A stretch of DNA of 64,000 bases, taken from positions 30,063,916 through 30,127,915 of the forward strand of contig CM057148.1 in the NCBI GenBank assembly GCA_029964075.1, written 5' to 3'. The notes beneath the pieces are model-generated. The model saw only the letters and a list, made by a program, of their open reading frames with translations, did no database searches and had not been told where the DNA came from. Of this stretch, positions 37,081 through 47,389 are shown piece by piece. The translations under genes and the position numbers were made by a program. Within the stretch, counting starts at the first letter, position 1. Each line of letters opens with the position of its first letter. This stretch comes from Patiria pectinifera. Taxonomy: Eukaryota > Echinodermata > Asteroidea > Valvatida > Asterinidae.

Positions 37081-37549
37081 AAAAAGTTGCAAAAGTGGCG
37101 GGCAGAAAAATCTGTTTTTGGAAAAAACTGAAATAAAGGATAGAGTTTACTTAAGCGTTTTACGGTAAATTGTGTTCACGTTAGCATCTGGGGAGTTTGA
37201 TTATTCCAAAAATGCATTTGTGGATCTAAAGCAATCTTCCCTGAATCCTAATGACACCCGCTTTGTATTTTGGAAACGTTTTTCAAGGCGCAAAATGCAA
37301 TTTTCTTCCGCGAGTCACGTGTTGGCATAGTCAAAATTCACCTCACCCCCATTTCGGGACCAGACGTATAGACGTGTATTAAGGAGTACTGCGAAATCGC
37401 GTATTTTTCGGCCTCCAAACGTTAGATTTCCGGCGGCCAAAACCATGCAGATTGACTACGACTTGGCTATTTGTTCCGAATGGGGCACAACAAACAACGT
37501 TAAAGGAAATTTTGTTTAGGAATGATGAAAAGTGCCCTGAACTTCACAC

Positions 37550-37845
37550 TGGCTCGAACAGAACAAAAACAAAGACTTTTCTGCAAGTATGCAGAAAAGC
37601 CCCCCAAAAAGGGGGGGGGGGGATCAGAACAAAACCAATGCTTTTCCGCTTTCAAGAGGAAAAACTAAAAAGAAATAGGAAAAAAATCTGAACAAAAACA
37701 ATGCTTTTCCCCTTTGAAGCGTAAAAAGCAATGATAAGAAAAAAATCGGAACAGAAACAATGCTTTTCCGCTTTCAACTAGAGATCTATGTCTGTTTGCA
37801 ACAGAACATAGGGCTTTTCTGCATTATGTTTTTGTTTTTCATCAA
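37550..37845. repeat. Four ~65-bp stem-loop units plus terminal hairpin
   Basis: Units start near 37556, 37622, 37688 and 37752 with GGAACAGAAACAATGCTTTT-like sequence. In each, CTTTTC and GAAAAG-type arms can pair. The array ends in the hairpin CTATGTCTGTT-TGCA-AACAGAACATAG (37786-37812), which also occurs at 47.25 kb. Confidence 0.6.
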
Positions 37846-37849
37846 TAAC

Positions 37850-38640
37850 ACGTCTCAGACTATGCATGTACAACGTTTCAAATTATACGGTACGAGAATA
37901 ATGCACATTTTTGCATTGTGGTCTTGGTTTGTACCAAGCTTGAAGTCAATGAAACAAAAGGAAGTGTTTAATTTTTGAAGGGGAATGAAATTGTAAATAT
38001 TAAAAAAAAAAACTTTACAAAATCATGTGATAACGTTGAACCCACTCCCCCCCCCCAAGTCCTCGATCCGTCCCTGACTATATACTCTGCACAACACGTC
38101 TCACCATTGAAATGCGCTGACACTTTCAACGGAAATGACATTAACACTCCACCGTCAACACCGACAGCCAAACACTTTATAAACAAGTAATCAGCATTTC
38201 CATTTTTTCCCATCGGCAATTACATCGGGAAACAACATAAGCGAAGACACTGCGGATTAATCTTTGCGCTTAATGGGCCTATATAATGAAAAAAAAAATA
38301 TTATCCTCGGAGGGCCACGTAGAATGGCAAGTAAGTAACCGTATCCAAACACATCGGACAACCACTCAATTTTCGACACGCTTAAGAAGACAATGAAAAT
38401 TAAATGCATCGCAAGGACGCATGCTTCCACGGTACACGACTTCATAATCTCGATACTGTCGCCATCGTCGCTCTTTGTAAATAACGAAAACGAAAACAAT
38501 TATATCTGAAGGCCACACAGTGTGCAGACTTTGAATACACTTTTACTAGACTTTTCAGGCTTGGCATGGGTGTATCCGCATTCAATTTTAAATGTGTGAC
38601 CAAAACAGCAAAGACCTCGAAGGAAAACTTCAAGAAATGC
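37850..38640. other. No gene recognised; lone hAT terminus
   Basis: TCCTCGATCCGTCCCTG at about 38061-38077, after a C-run, looks like the right end of a hAT-type element with no partner found. The remainder is unassigned. Confidence 0.35.
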
Positions 38641-38644
38641 AATT

Positions 38645-38976
38645 TCTTTCTTCATCTCACTTTATTCCCAAAAATCAATTAAAACTAGCCGTATTTGCGT
38701 TGTATACATTGTCAATATTAAAGTAAAAATCCAAAAACTATGCATTTACACTTCACTGCAATTTTTTCATGCATATAAGTCTCCCATTTACTCTTATAGA
38801 GACATCTGATAGCATTGATCAATTTCAGTAAATGCTTTTGTTTTCTTCAGATGAGTGGAAGAACATGCTCTTTTAACAGACACTTCATTGGTTTATCAAA
38901 TTTGATTGTGTTTCTCAGCAAAAAGAAAGCATTAATCCAGGTCACTTTCTTTTTGACTCGCCCTGTACTCATGGGA
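38645..38976. mobile_element. Partial mariner-type MITE (right end)
   Basis: Its right terminus TTTTTGACTCGCCCTGTA and its interior (ATGAGTGGAAG, GCTCTTTT, CACTTCATTGG-T, CAAATTTGATT) match the complete copy at 58758-59335. The left terminus was not found. Confidence 0.65.
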
Positions 38977-39177
38977 CTGATACTAAAACTCGTACTAAAG
39001 AAACATTTCTGGTACTCACAGGTTACGTCATGAGTACATTAACTCAGAGATGTTGTTCAGTCCCTTTTGTGAGTCTAACAAATGCTCTAAAACCCGAAGT
39101 CGTGTGGAAAGTTAAAGCTAAGAAACTCTGTAGTTCTTGAGGTTTTCGGTTTCGGGTAGAAAACTAAGTATGTGGTA

Positions 39178-39649
39178 GCCTTTAGTCAAGTTCCACGCGC
39201 TTACCCGGACACGTGACGCACCCCGGATACTGACACGTAAAAAGACTAGGACGAGCGGCGTAGCCGCGAGGGCCTTTACCATCTCGTGGAAAACGCTTAT
39301 GTTTTTCTTTACATATGTCTACCGATTTGGTAGACATGCATAATGCATTACCCGTTGTGAATTGACCAATGAAAATGCAGAATTACTAACGTCAATCATG
39401 CAGCCGTCGTCTGGCGCCAGACAGCCATGGCGCGCGTACTGTTGCTGGTAATCGTAAACCACTGTTAGATGATTGGTTTATATTGCTTGATTTATATTAC
39501 GTGAATAAATGAATAAGTGATAAGTTCCACGAGATAGTAAAGGCCCTCTTGGCTTTACGGCTCGTGCTAGTCTTTTTACGTGCCAGCATCCAGGGTGCGT
39601 TACGTGTCCGGATGGTCAGGGTATAGGCGCGTGGGACTTGACTAAAGGC
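39178..39649. mobile_element. TIR element with ~120-bp inverted ends, TA target site
   Basis: The ends GCCTTTAGTCAAG and CTTGACTAAAGGC are perfect complements, and the inversion continues with minor gaps for about 120 bp (GACACGTAACGCACCC, ACGTAAAAAGACTAG, GAGGGCCTTTAC, CTCGTGGAA). TA lies on both sides. The 230-bp interior has no coding sequence. It is a MITE, compatible with the Tc1/mariner group by its TA site. Confidence 0.85.
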
Positions 39650-40034
39650 TAAAAATGTGCACGAAAGTATGCTGTCCTTTTTTTAGAAGGGGGAGGGGGA
39701 GGGAGGTCACCCAAACTATGCCTTGGGGACTAGGAAATGAACTTGAATGCAACACTTAATTGCACTCAGAAAAAACTGGAAATAATCATAAAATCCACTA
39801 GTGTTCTTAAGAGTAAAAGAAAAAAAAAGTTACGCAAGTTAGTCCTCATTTTTATGGAGTGGGTCACTTGAAGTGTGGATCCTAACTGACGTGTTCTTGT
39901 AACCGCATGTGCTCTCCTACTGCGAAATGTATTTTACCGTAACTTATGTATTTGAAAGTCTTTATTAATATAAAAAAACCCAGAAAACTGCACATGTTTT
40001 ATGGAAACAAAGTACTTGTAAACTGTGACGCAAC

Positions 40035-40567
40035 ATTAAAGATGCAAAGCCCAACACCTCCAGTCAAGACCGGTCAGCCATCGCATCACTTTGCCAAGTC
40101 TGTGCACATCCTTCGAGCGGACAGGGGGAACGCCACTATCCTCATGGACAAGGCTGAGTATGACCGCAAGGTTGAGGCCATACTCTACTCACCTTGCTAC
40201 CGTGAACTGCGGAAGGACCCCACGCCATCCGTCGAGAGGAGACAGCAAAGCAAGCTCCTTTCTCTTCAGCGTTCCGGCAACATGCCACAGCCTCTGAACA
40301 GACATCAACGACCATCTAGCTCTAAGTGCCCCAGGTTCTTCAGACAGCCCAAGATCCACAAGAAGGATATCCCCCTGTGTCCCATTGTAGCTTCCAGAGG
40401 GGGTCCCACATACAACACAGCCACGCATCTTGCAAAGATCCTCCACCCCTAGGTAGGAAACACCGAACACCACATCAAGAACTCCGACCACTTTGCAATT
40501 TCATCCAAGACCTCAACCTCCAGCTGGACGACATCATGGTCAGCTTTGATGTCGTCTACCTCTTCAC
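40035..40567 (+). pseudogene. Penelope-like element, N-terminal part of RT
   Basis: Encodes ILRADRGNATILMDKAEYDR, RELRKDPTPSVER and FFRQPKIHKKDIPLCPIVAS, then GGPTYNTATHLAKILHP, a typical order for Penelope-like reverse transcriptases (PKIHK box). An in-frame TAG follows LHP and a frameshift follows SDHFA. The coding sequence is cut at FDVVYLFT by the Gypsy element and resumes at 45471. The 5' end is truncated. Confidence 0.88.
40563..40567. repeat. Target-site duplication TTCAC (left)
   Basis: Matches TTCAC at 45471-45475 exactly; a 5-bp duplication is usual for Gypsy integrases. Confidence 0.9.
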
Positions 40568-40748
40568 TGTTACGTGGTTCTATTTATGATCGAGGCTTGG
40601 AAAGACGACACTTTTCCAGACAGTTTCTGACTAACAACTGTGTATTCTGAACTCCTTCAACTGCATGTCTGGTTAACGTAGCAACACATTATAGAGGGCG
40701 CTATACAGTTTTAGTGGTGTTTCAGAGTGAACTGTTATATCACAGACA
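40568..40748 (-). repeat. Gypsy 3' LTR
   Basis: TGTTACGTGG at one end and CAGACA at the other (TG...CA). Direct repeat of 45289-45470 with one 1-bp indel and about seven or eight substitutions. Confidence 0.93.
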
Positions 40749-40768
40749 TCTCCCTTCTTTTTTTATCT
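40749..40768 (-). other. Polypurine tract of the Gypsy element
   Basis: On the minus strand a purine run (A-rich, then GAAGGGAGA) abuts the 3' LTR, the expected plus-strand primer site. Confidence 0.75.
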
Positions 40769-41151
40769 TCTTTTTTTGAACATTAAGTTAGTTAACTCAA
40801 AACTTAGTAGATTAAGCTCCTGCACTGATTCAGTGTAAAACTGGATAGGGAAACGAATCTTCCTGTTGGTGTTTTTTTTTCTGCAAACTTCAATGATCAT
40901 AATAAACTTCGTGTAAATGTTTCTCATAGTTATTAAGGAAACTTGGCTGTCAAACTTCGAAAGTTGCATAAACTTGAAAGTTAACTTGAAAGTTGAATAC
41001 TTTTTTTTTTTTTTTTTTTAGAGCATGTGGTATGCAACTTTAAACTTGATAATTAAACATTTAAATCTGTTGAACTGAATTGTCAAGTGTTTTCCGTGTT
41101 TGATTTTTATGTGGAATTTTGCATGACAGATTTAGAGTCCATTGTCATGTT

Positions 41152-43356
41152 TCAAACTACACCATTTTTGTATCGAGATGGTGGTTTGATGTTTGTTCGT
41201 GTGCGTGTGGACTGCAAGGAAATCTGGTCGTTGTTCGGTTGACTTTCGGTTGGGTGTTCAGGATCCTTAGTCGGTTCCATTGGCTTGGCTGCTTTAGGTA
41301 GGATTGCTGTTTGATCTGGTGGTGTGTTTGAAGTAGAGACTGGGATTGTGGCTGATTGGCTGTTCTCTGGCTGCTGTGTTGATGTACGCAAGTGCTTTTG
41401 GTTACGTCTCAGCACTTGTCCACTGTCCAGTTCGATGAGATATGAACGGGAACCGTCACTGTCAACACACTTGAAGGTTTTCCATGATGAGGTTTTGCTG
41501 GTTGGCTGTAGTCTGATTGGTTGTCCAATTTGCATTTCCGGTAGTGGCTTTGCTGACTTGTCATATTGGCGTTTGACCTTCTGCTTTCGAAGTTGGATGT
41601 TGTCTGGCACGCCTCCGATGACATTAGGTTGAAGAAAGACTTCAGGAGTTGGCAACAGCGTTCTCGTTCGTTTAGACATCAGTTTCTGCGCTGGACTACT
41701 GCCACTTGCATCAGGTGTGTTACGCCAATCTAGAATCGCGAGATGAAGATCCTCCTTTGCCTTGGTCACCTTCTTGATTATGTTCTTAGCTATCTTCACT
41801 TCTGATTCTGCTTTACCGTTGCTCTGGCTGTGGTATGGAGAGGAAGTGACATGCTCAGTGACAACTGACAACTGAGGACCGTTGTCGGTGATTACCTTGC
41901 TGGGTATGCCATATCGTGAGAAGTGTGTCTTCGTGCACTCAACTATGGTTTCAGATCTGGTGTCAGCGACCTTGTCTAGTTCCCAAAAATCGCTGTAGTG
42001 GTCTACGGTAATCAGATAGTCAGCACGTCTGTAGTAAAAGAGATCTTGACTGACTATGCTCCAAGCCCGGTTGGGTATTTCGTAAGACATCATCAGCTCT
42101 TTTTGCTGTTTGGTCAGGAACTCATTGCAGGACTGGCACTGGCTAACCCTGTCCTTGATTTGGCTTGTCATCCCTAGCCAGTGCAGTACTTCTCTGGCTC
42201 TTCGTAGGCAAGCCTCTGCTTCAAGGTGACTTGAGTGGATTCTGGCAAGCATCATGTTGTGCATCGACTTGGGTATGATGACTCTCATGCCTTTGTAGAG
42301 TGTGCCATCTTGAATATTGATTTCATCTCGGAAACCGAAGTATTCGCGGATGCATATTTGTACTTCGTTTCTCTGCTCTGGCCATCCTTCAAGGACCACG
42401 TTCTTCAAGACTTGTAGAACTGGATCAGCTTGTGTGGCCTTCTTGATCTGCATCTGCGTGCTATCCTTCATGCAAAGATAGCTGGACTGATTGCTGATTT
42501 CAATCTCTGACCTGAGTCGCTCTTCCTGCCACAGCTGGAACATCTGGTACTCGGACAAGTGACTCTTGTCGGTGGTCTCCAGGGAAGCTCTGCTCAGCAT
42601 GTCGGCTATGTACATCTGGCTACCCGGTAGGTACTGTACTCTCAGATTGTACTTCTGTAACCTCAGAAGCATGCGCTGTAGCCTCTTAGGTGCTTTGTGT
42701 ATTAGATTCGTGAATATCGGAACCAATGGCTTGTGATCCGTGTTCACAGTGATCAGCTCTCTGCCATGTAGATACTGATCATATCTCTTGCACAAGAAGA
42801 CTATGGCTAGGCACTCTTTCTCTATTTGTGCGTAGTCATGCTCTGCAGAGGTAAGAGACCGGGATGCGAATACGACTGGTTGCCCATTGTGAGGGAGAGT
42901 CGTTCCCAGCCCTTTCTCAGACGCGTCACACTGTATTGTGACCTCTTCCTTCAAGTCGTAGTACCGGAGTACTGGAGCACTGGTGATCATGTCCTTTATC
43001 TGCTGAAAGGACTCTTCTTGTTGTGACTGCCATGTGAAGACTGCGGCTTGCTCTGTCAGCTTTCGGAGTGGCTCACCCACCTCTGCAAGCCTTGGCAAGT
43101 ATCGCGATAGGTAGTTGACACATCCCAGCACACGCTGGACTGCTTTCTTCGAGTCTGGCCGCTGCATGTTTTGCATTGCCTCTACCTTCCTTGGATCTGG
43201 ACGAATTCCATCGGCAATCAAGATTTGGCCCATGTACGTCACCTTACTCAGTCGCAGTCTGAGCTTTTTCCGGTTGAGTTTCAGGTTTGCCTCTCGTGCT
43301 CGCTGAAGTAGGGCTCTCAAGCTCCTGTCATGTTCCGCTACATTCCGGCCGTACAC
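41152..43356 (-). CDS. Gypsy pol: RT thumb, RNase H, integrase (734 codons)
   Basis: Open frame of 734 codons. Residues about 1-90 are the RT end (GRNVAEHDRSL, LGCVNYLSRY). About 100-235 are RNase H (IQCDASEKGLG, AQIEKECLAIV, VNTDHKPL: the Asp, Glu and Asp of the active site). About 365-410 are the His/Cys zinc region (HSSH ... CQSC). About 430-570 are the integrase core (SQDLF, ITDNGPQ, SQSNGKAESEVK). Between TDNGPQ and HVTSSPYHSQSNG it is about ten residues shorter than relatives, suggesting an internal deletion. The frame lacks its own start: it is the 3' part of pol, cut off by a deletion next to the RT catalytic box. Confidence 0.9.
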   Translation of the reverse strand: MYGRNVAEHDRSLRALLQRAREANLKLNRKKLRLRLSKVTYMGQILIADGIRPDPRKVEAMQNMQRPDSKKAVQRVLGCVNYLSRYLPRLAEVGEPLRKLTEQAAVFTWQSQQEESFQQIKDMITSAPVLRYYDLKEEVTIQCDASEKGLGTTLPHNGQPVVFASRSLTSAEHDYAQIEKECLAIVFLCKRYDQYLHGRELITVNTDHKPLVPIFTNLIHKAPKRLQRMLLRLQKYNLRVQYLPGSQMYIADMLSRASLETTDKSHLSEYQMFQLWQEERLRSEIEISNQSSYLCMKDSTQMQIKKATQADPVLQVLKNVVLEGWPEQRNEVQICIREYFGFRDEINIQDGTLYKGMRVIIPKSMHNMMLARIHSSHLEAEACLRRAREVLHWLGMTSQIKDRVSQCQSCNEFLTKQQKELMMSYEIPNRAWSIVSQDLFYYRRADYLITVDHYSDFWELDKVADTRSETIVECTKTHFSRYGIPSKVITDNGPQLSVVTEHVTSSPYHSQSNGKAESEVKIAKNIIKKVTKAKEDLHLAILDWRNTPDASGSSPAQKLMSKRTRTLLPTPEVFLQPNVIGGVPDNIQLRKQKVKRQYDKSAKPLPEMQIGQPIRLQPTSKTSSWKTFKCVDSDGSRSYLIELDSGQVLRRNQKHLRTSTQQPENSQSATIPVSTSNTPPDQTAILPKAAKPMEPTKDPEHPTESQPNNDQISLQSTRTRTNIKPPSRYKNGVV

Positions 43357-43939
43357 CAGGATATCAGTATTATCTCGATCTGTCGTCGCTGGTATCCTTC
43401 AGGAGCTGAAGCTATCCCAAACGGCATTCTGAGATAGCAGTATCTGCCGAATGGGGTCCAGAAGGTTGTCAAGAAGGAGCTCTCTTCATCAAGTTTCACT
43501 TGATGAAATCCTTCCTTCGCATTGAGGACTGTGAAAACCTTGGCATTGGATAGAGAGGGTAACATCTCTTCAAGTGTTGGCATCTGGTGTTTGGGCCGCT
43601 TGATGGCTTAACTCGCATCTTGCCTGGTTTATCGACAACAACCAGGCTGCTGATCCATGCTGTAGGCTCGGTTACCTTCGCTATGATGCCTCGTGCCTCG
43701 AGGCCGCATATCTTGTCGTGTAGTTGGACTGGTCGCATGTCAGGATCAATGTCAATGTGGTATTCGCCAGCTAGGCAACCTAGCCCTTCGAATACATCGC
43801 TGAACTCTGACAGAATGTCGCTCTCTGTGATAGGTGCTGCATCGTAATGTTGCATGCTGTTGACTGTCAACATGTACGCTGATGAGGCCCATCTTTGTAC
43901 ATGTCCGTCGTGACAGGAGGGGAGGCTGACTGGAATCAA
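43338..43939 (-). pseudogene. Gypsy reverse transcriptase, broken
   Basis: Two overlapping frames hold the RT fingers and palm (SSLVVVDKPGKMRV, then after a frameshift FTVLNAKEGFHQVKLDEESS and YLRMPFGIASAPEGYQRR). The DAxxGF position reads NAKEGF, so the first catalytic Asp is Asn. The second catalytic box (the two Asp) is lost in a short deletion just before GRNVAEHD. The enzyme cannot be active. Confidence 0.85.
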
Positions 43940-44333
43940 CTATTTTGAAGTTAAGATTCCACTGCACGCCTTTGTAGTGACATCTCAGATCACATTCTCC
44001 CTTGAAGTTGATGATACTGTCATTGTACAGTTTCAACCTCGCTGTTGATTTTCTCATGCGGGGTTTACCTGTCTGCATGATTGCACACAGGTTGTCGAAT
44101 GACATCACGTTGCATGTCGCTCAGGTGTCTATCTGGCACTGGACGTTGATCTCACCTTGGTCTGTGTTGAATGTCATTGGAACTAATAGCGTTCTGTTAC
44201 CACTGGTGACAGCCCCAAGCAGTTGCACACCAAAGACAGATTTATCAGTATCGCTGTCATACGATACCTCTTGCATCGTGTGCAGGCTCTTTTGCTTGTC
44301 TCTCCATCTGCACACTGTCTGGAAGTGGTTCAT
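43752..44333 (-). pseudogene. Gypsy protease and linker, nonsense-mutated
   Basis: Minus-strand frames read VQCQIDT, then a TGA, then ATCNVMSFDNLC. The aspartic protease signature therefore has its Gly codon changed to a stop by one base. Downstream residues (LKLYNDSIINFKGECDL, FKIVDSS, LLSRRTC) fit a retroviral-type protease fold. A frameshift leads into RT. Confidence 0.8.
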
Positions 44334-44526
44334 TTTCCCTCACTTCCCGCACTTTTTTTCCATAAACAGGGCATTTCTTTTTGTCCCACTCATGTGAAGA
44401 TCCACAGTATGTGCACGATTTCAGTTTCTGAGTCTTGTTTGGATCTCTGGGCTTTGCTCTGGTGCTGCTAGGGGGTTTTCTGCTCTCTCGTTTCTTCACA
44501 GAGTGTACAGTTTCTGCCTGTGGCAC
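44257..44526 (-). pseudogene. Gypsy gag zinc knuckle region
   Basis: Basic, Pro-rich segment then CTYCGSSHEWDKKKCPVYGK, a Cys-Cys-His-Cys zinc knuckle (C-x2-C-x4-H-x5-C), the usual nucleocapsid part. Confidence 0.8.
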
Positions 44527-44557
44527 GTCTATCTTTTTGAGCTGTTCCTGTGTCAGC

Positions 44558-45004
44558 TCACTGATATCGGAGGGACTCTATTGCTTGCTTCAGATCACAT
44601 TTTTTTTTCTGCCTGAAGAGACGTGCTCTTGCTGCTTTGTCTCTAGTTCCAAGAACCAATCTGTCTCGGATCATCTCTGTTTCTAGCTGAGTAAATTTAC
44701 ATTTCTCAGCCAACTGTCTCAGGCGAATGACATACTGGTCTACAGTTTCATTTGGCTGTTGATCGGCAGTATAGAACAAGTATCTCTCATACAGTACATT
44801 CCTAGATGGTGCGAAATGTTCCTGTAGATTGTCGAGAATGGTTTTATGACTTTTCATTTCGTCATCTGTGAGTGGAAGTTGCTTTAGTATGTTCTTGCAA
44901 TCTTTTCTCATCACACTTTTCAGAACCACTTGGATGGACTCATCCTTTTTATCAAGTTCTACTGCTTTGCGATAGTCCTCAAACTCTCTCTGAAGAAGGT
45001 CCAA
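44558..45004 (-). pseudogene. Gypsy gag capsid region
   Basis: 148 codons similar in layout to the retrotransposon gag domain: FEDYRKAVELD, LDNLQEHFAPSRNVLYERYL, QQPNETVDQYVIRLRQLAEK, IRDRLVLGTRD, then LRQ-like KKCDLKQAIES. It is separated from the zinc knuckle by a frameshift. The N-terminus lies before 45004 and is out of frame. Confidence 0.85.
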
Positions 45005-45273
45005 CTATTTGCAAGACCACCCCTTTACAGTTCATGGCCTCTGGCGGTGGAATTTGATAGGCCGCCATAATGTAAACACGTTGTGTGTCGCTATTCACTG
45101 TGTAAAATGTACTGCAATGTACTGTTCGTATGCATGCACACAGTCACTGAAAATTCGGAAGTTCAGTCTCTTACCTCCGAAAAATCTCTCTTTCTTTGCA
45201 GTTGAAGGCTGGCTACTCCAACATTCACAGTATACTCAATCGAATCTCTGACATTTTTTTTGCATACATCAGT

Positions 45274-45288
45274 CCACTTCTGACACCA
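45274..45288 (-). promoter_or_regulatory. Primer binding site, tRNA-Leu type
   Basis: The minus strand reads TGGTGTCAGAAGTGG directly inside the 5' LTR. This is complementary to the 3' end of animal tRNA-Leu (CCACTTCTGACA plus CCA) as I know it. Confidence 0.8.
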
Positions 45289-45470
45289 TGTTACGTGGTT
45301 CTATTTATGATTGAGGCTTGAAAAGACGACACTTTTTCAGACAGTATTCTGACTAACAACTGTGTATTCTGAACTCCTTCAACTGCATGTCTGGTTAACA
45401 TAGCAACACATTATAGAGGGCGCTATGCAGTTTTAGTGGTGTTTCAGAGTGAACTCTTATATCCCAGACA
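45289..45470 (-). repeat. Gypsy 5' LTR
   Basis: Direct repeat of 40568-40748. The promoter and polyadenylation signal should lie here, but no specific box is claimed. Confidence 0.93.
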
Positions 45471-46830
45471 TTCACCAGCATTCCCACCTCAGACGCCTGC
45501 ACTATCGCCAAGGACAGATTTCGAGCAGACACCACTCTCCAAGACCGCACCGACCTCACCCCTGACCAGCATCAAGATCTGCTCCTCACATATGTCAATT
45601 CATCCAGCTTCAGATGGCGGGACAAATTCTTCGAACATTCGTCTGGAACCTCTACGGGATCTCGTATATCCCCGGTTCTGGCTGACTTGTTCATGGAAGA
45701 ATTTGAACAGACCGCTATCGCAACAGCAGATCACCAACCCAAGGTTTGGCTCCGGTACGTGGACGACACCTTTGTCATCTGGCAAGACAACCTCCAGCCC
45801 TTCTTGGAACACCTCAACAAGCTTCACAGCAGCATCCAGTTTACCATGGAACAAGACAGAGATGGCGACATCTAATTTCTTGTCGTTGAAGGTGTCCAGA
45901 AAGCCAGACGGACAACGTCTGCGACCTCAAGAACTCCATCACATCAACACAACACTGCAGCGCAACGGAAACCAGCCCAGCCAAGTCAAGACACAAGACC
46001 CAAGAACCATTTCCGGCCGTAGGCTATCCTATACCCAAAGCCAACTAGTTAGAGCCCCTAGTTCCATCACCCTCCCCTACTTAGGCACCACTTCTCATCA
46101 CATCTAACGCATCCTCTAAAAGCATGGTTTTCGAGTCTTCCACACAGCCCCTCTGACGATGCAGAGCCTGCTGACTTCACACAAGGATCGGTGTGACCCA
46201 GAATGCAGATCAGGGGTGTAAAAGATTCCATGTCAATGTGGCAAAGTGTATATCGGCGAGACTGGCAGGGACACAAGACTCAATGAACACAACGCCCATG
46301 GCAGATAGGGAGACTTCGAGAAATGTTCCATCATCAGACACTCCCACACCGAGGACCACCCGATCAACTGGAGCCAAGCAGAACTACTCACTAGCATCGA
46401 CCGCTGGTACCCCCGACGCATCAGAGAAGCCATCGAGATCATCAAGCATAACACTGTTTCCCAAGACAATGGTTTCTTTATCAGCAACATCTGGCGCCCC
46501 ATCCTCAATTCCAAGTCCGATTGGTCTCCTATACCCTAGGACAACGTATGTTCAGTTATCGCCTATGGGTCACCTATACCCTGTGCTCCTTCCCCTTTGC
46601 CCCCTCACTGTGTACTGACACGCTCCAGTGATCATCCAGCATCCCTCAGTCAACATGCATCCTTCTCAGCTTCACCGGTTTCGAGCTTCACCAGTTTGCA
46701 TCCTTGACACGCCTCACCGCACCCATCCGTATAACATTGCATCATCGTTGGAATCCCTCATTCTCCTGACGACGGGCAGAGCATACTGTTCGAGACGTTG
46801 AGCCTATCCGGTTCTTTTCAGAACAACAGA
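45471..46830 (+). pseudogene. Penelope-like element, RT catalytic part and GIY-YIG endonuclease
   Basis: Resumes in frame after the Gypsy target duplication (SIPTSDACTIAKDRF). It then has GSRISPVLADLFMEEFEQ and the catalytic WLRYVDDTFVIW (YVDD). A stop after DRDGDI and a frameshift follow. The C-terminal endonuclease has CQCGKVYIGETGR, the Y-I-G part of GIY-YIG, then a downstream Glu-containing region (RRIREAIEIIKH) ending in SNIWRPIL. At least three disabling changes are visible. The 3' UTR ends in a CTGACGA...GAGACG stem-loop near 46766-46830. Confidence 0.88.
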
Positions 46831-46839
46831 TACTCACTT

Positions 46840-47385
46840 AAGAGATGTATTCACGTGGTGCTACCGCAAACTTATCTTGTCTTAGTATCTTTCCACCATG
46901 CAAACCTTGAAATATCAACATTAAAGAATATAAAAAAAAAAAGAGAAAACAAATTCAGACAAAAAATTAAATTACACTTACGGTTTAGACCTACAACTTT
47001 GGCTTAATGGACTTGTACATGAATGAGGCTTGAAGTAAAAGCGATCATTACCGAAAACGGAAAACAGAAAAATGGAACGGACAATTTTGTTTAACTCAAC
47101 TGCTATTTTGGACTAAATTGTGTTTGTCTATCACTCCCCACTACAAAACTTGGGTATGAATATTTTAATACCATTACCTTATTAAAAAAAATTGAAGAAC
47201 ATGTTTATGTCATGTATAAGACTTAGAAAAAGGAAACTAGAGCTGTATGTCTGTTTGAAAACAGAACATAGGGCTTTTTCGCATTTTACAAATGTTTATG
47301 TTTTGTTGGTCCTTTTGCAGTCACTTTTTAGAGTGCAGTTAAAGGTTGTTCAAAATGTTAAGAATAATTCCTAACATATAATGTT
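46840..47385. other. Spacer, mostly unassigned
   Basis: AT-rich. It contains the terminal hairpin GTATGTCTGTTTGAAAACAG followed by AACATAGGGC at about 47245-47272, shared with 37.8 kb. Confidence 0.4.
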
Positions 47386-47389
47386 ATCA

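Larger units (their letters stand above)
40568..45470 (-). mobile_element. Complete but inactive Gypsy-type LTR retrotransposon
   Basis: A 4.9-kb element on the minus strand bounded by 181/182-bp LTRs and a 5-bp target duplication. Reading 5' to 3' (right to left): LTR, tRNA-Leu-type primer site, gag capsid, zinc knuckle, protease, RT, RNase H, integrase, polypurine tract, LTR. The LTRs differ at roughly eight positions by eye, so the insertion is moderately old. Gag and pol are broken by several stops and frameshifts. It lies inside a Penelope-like element. Confidence 0.93.
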
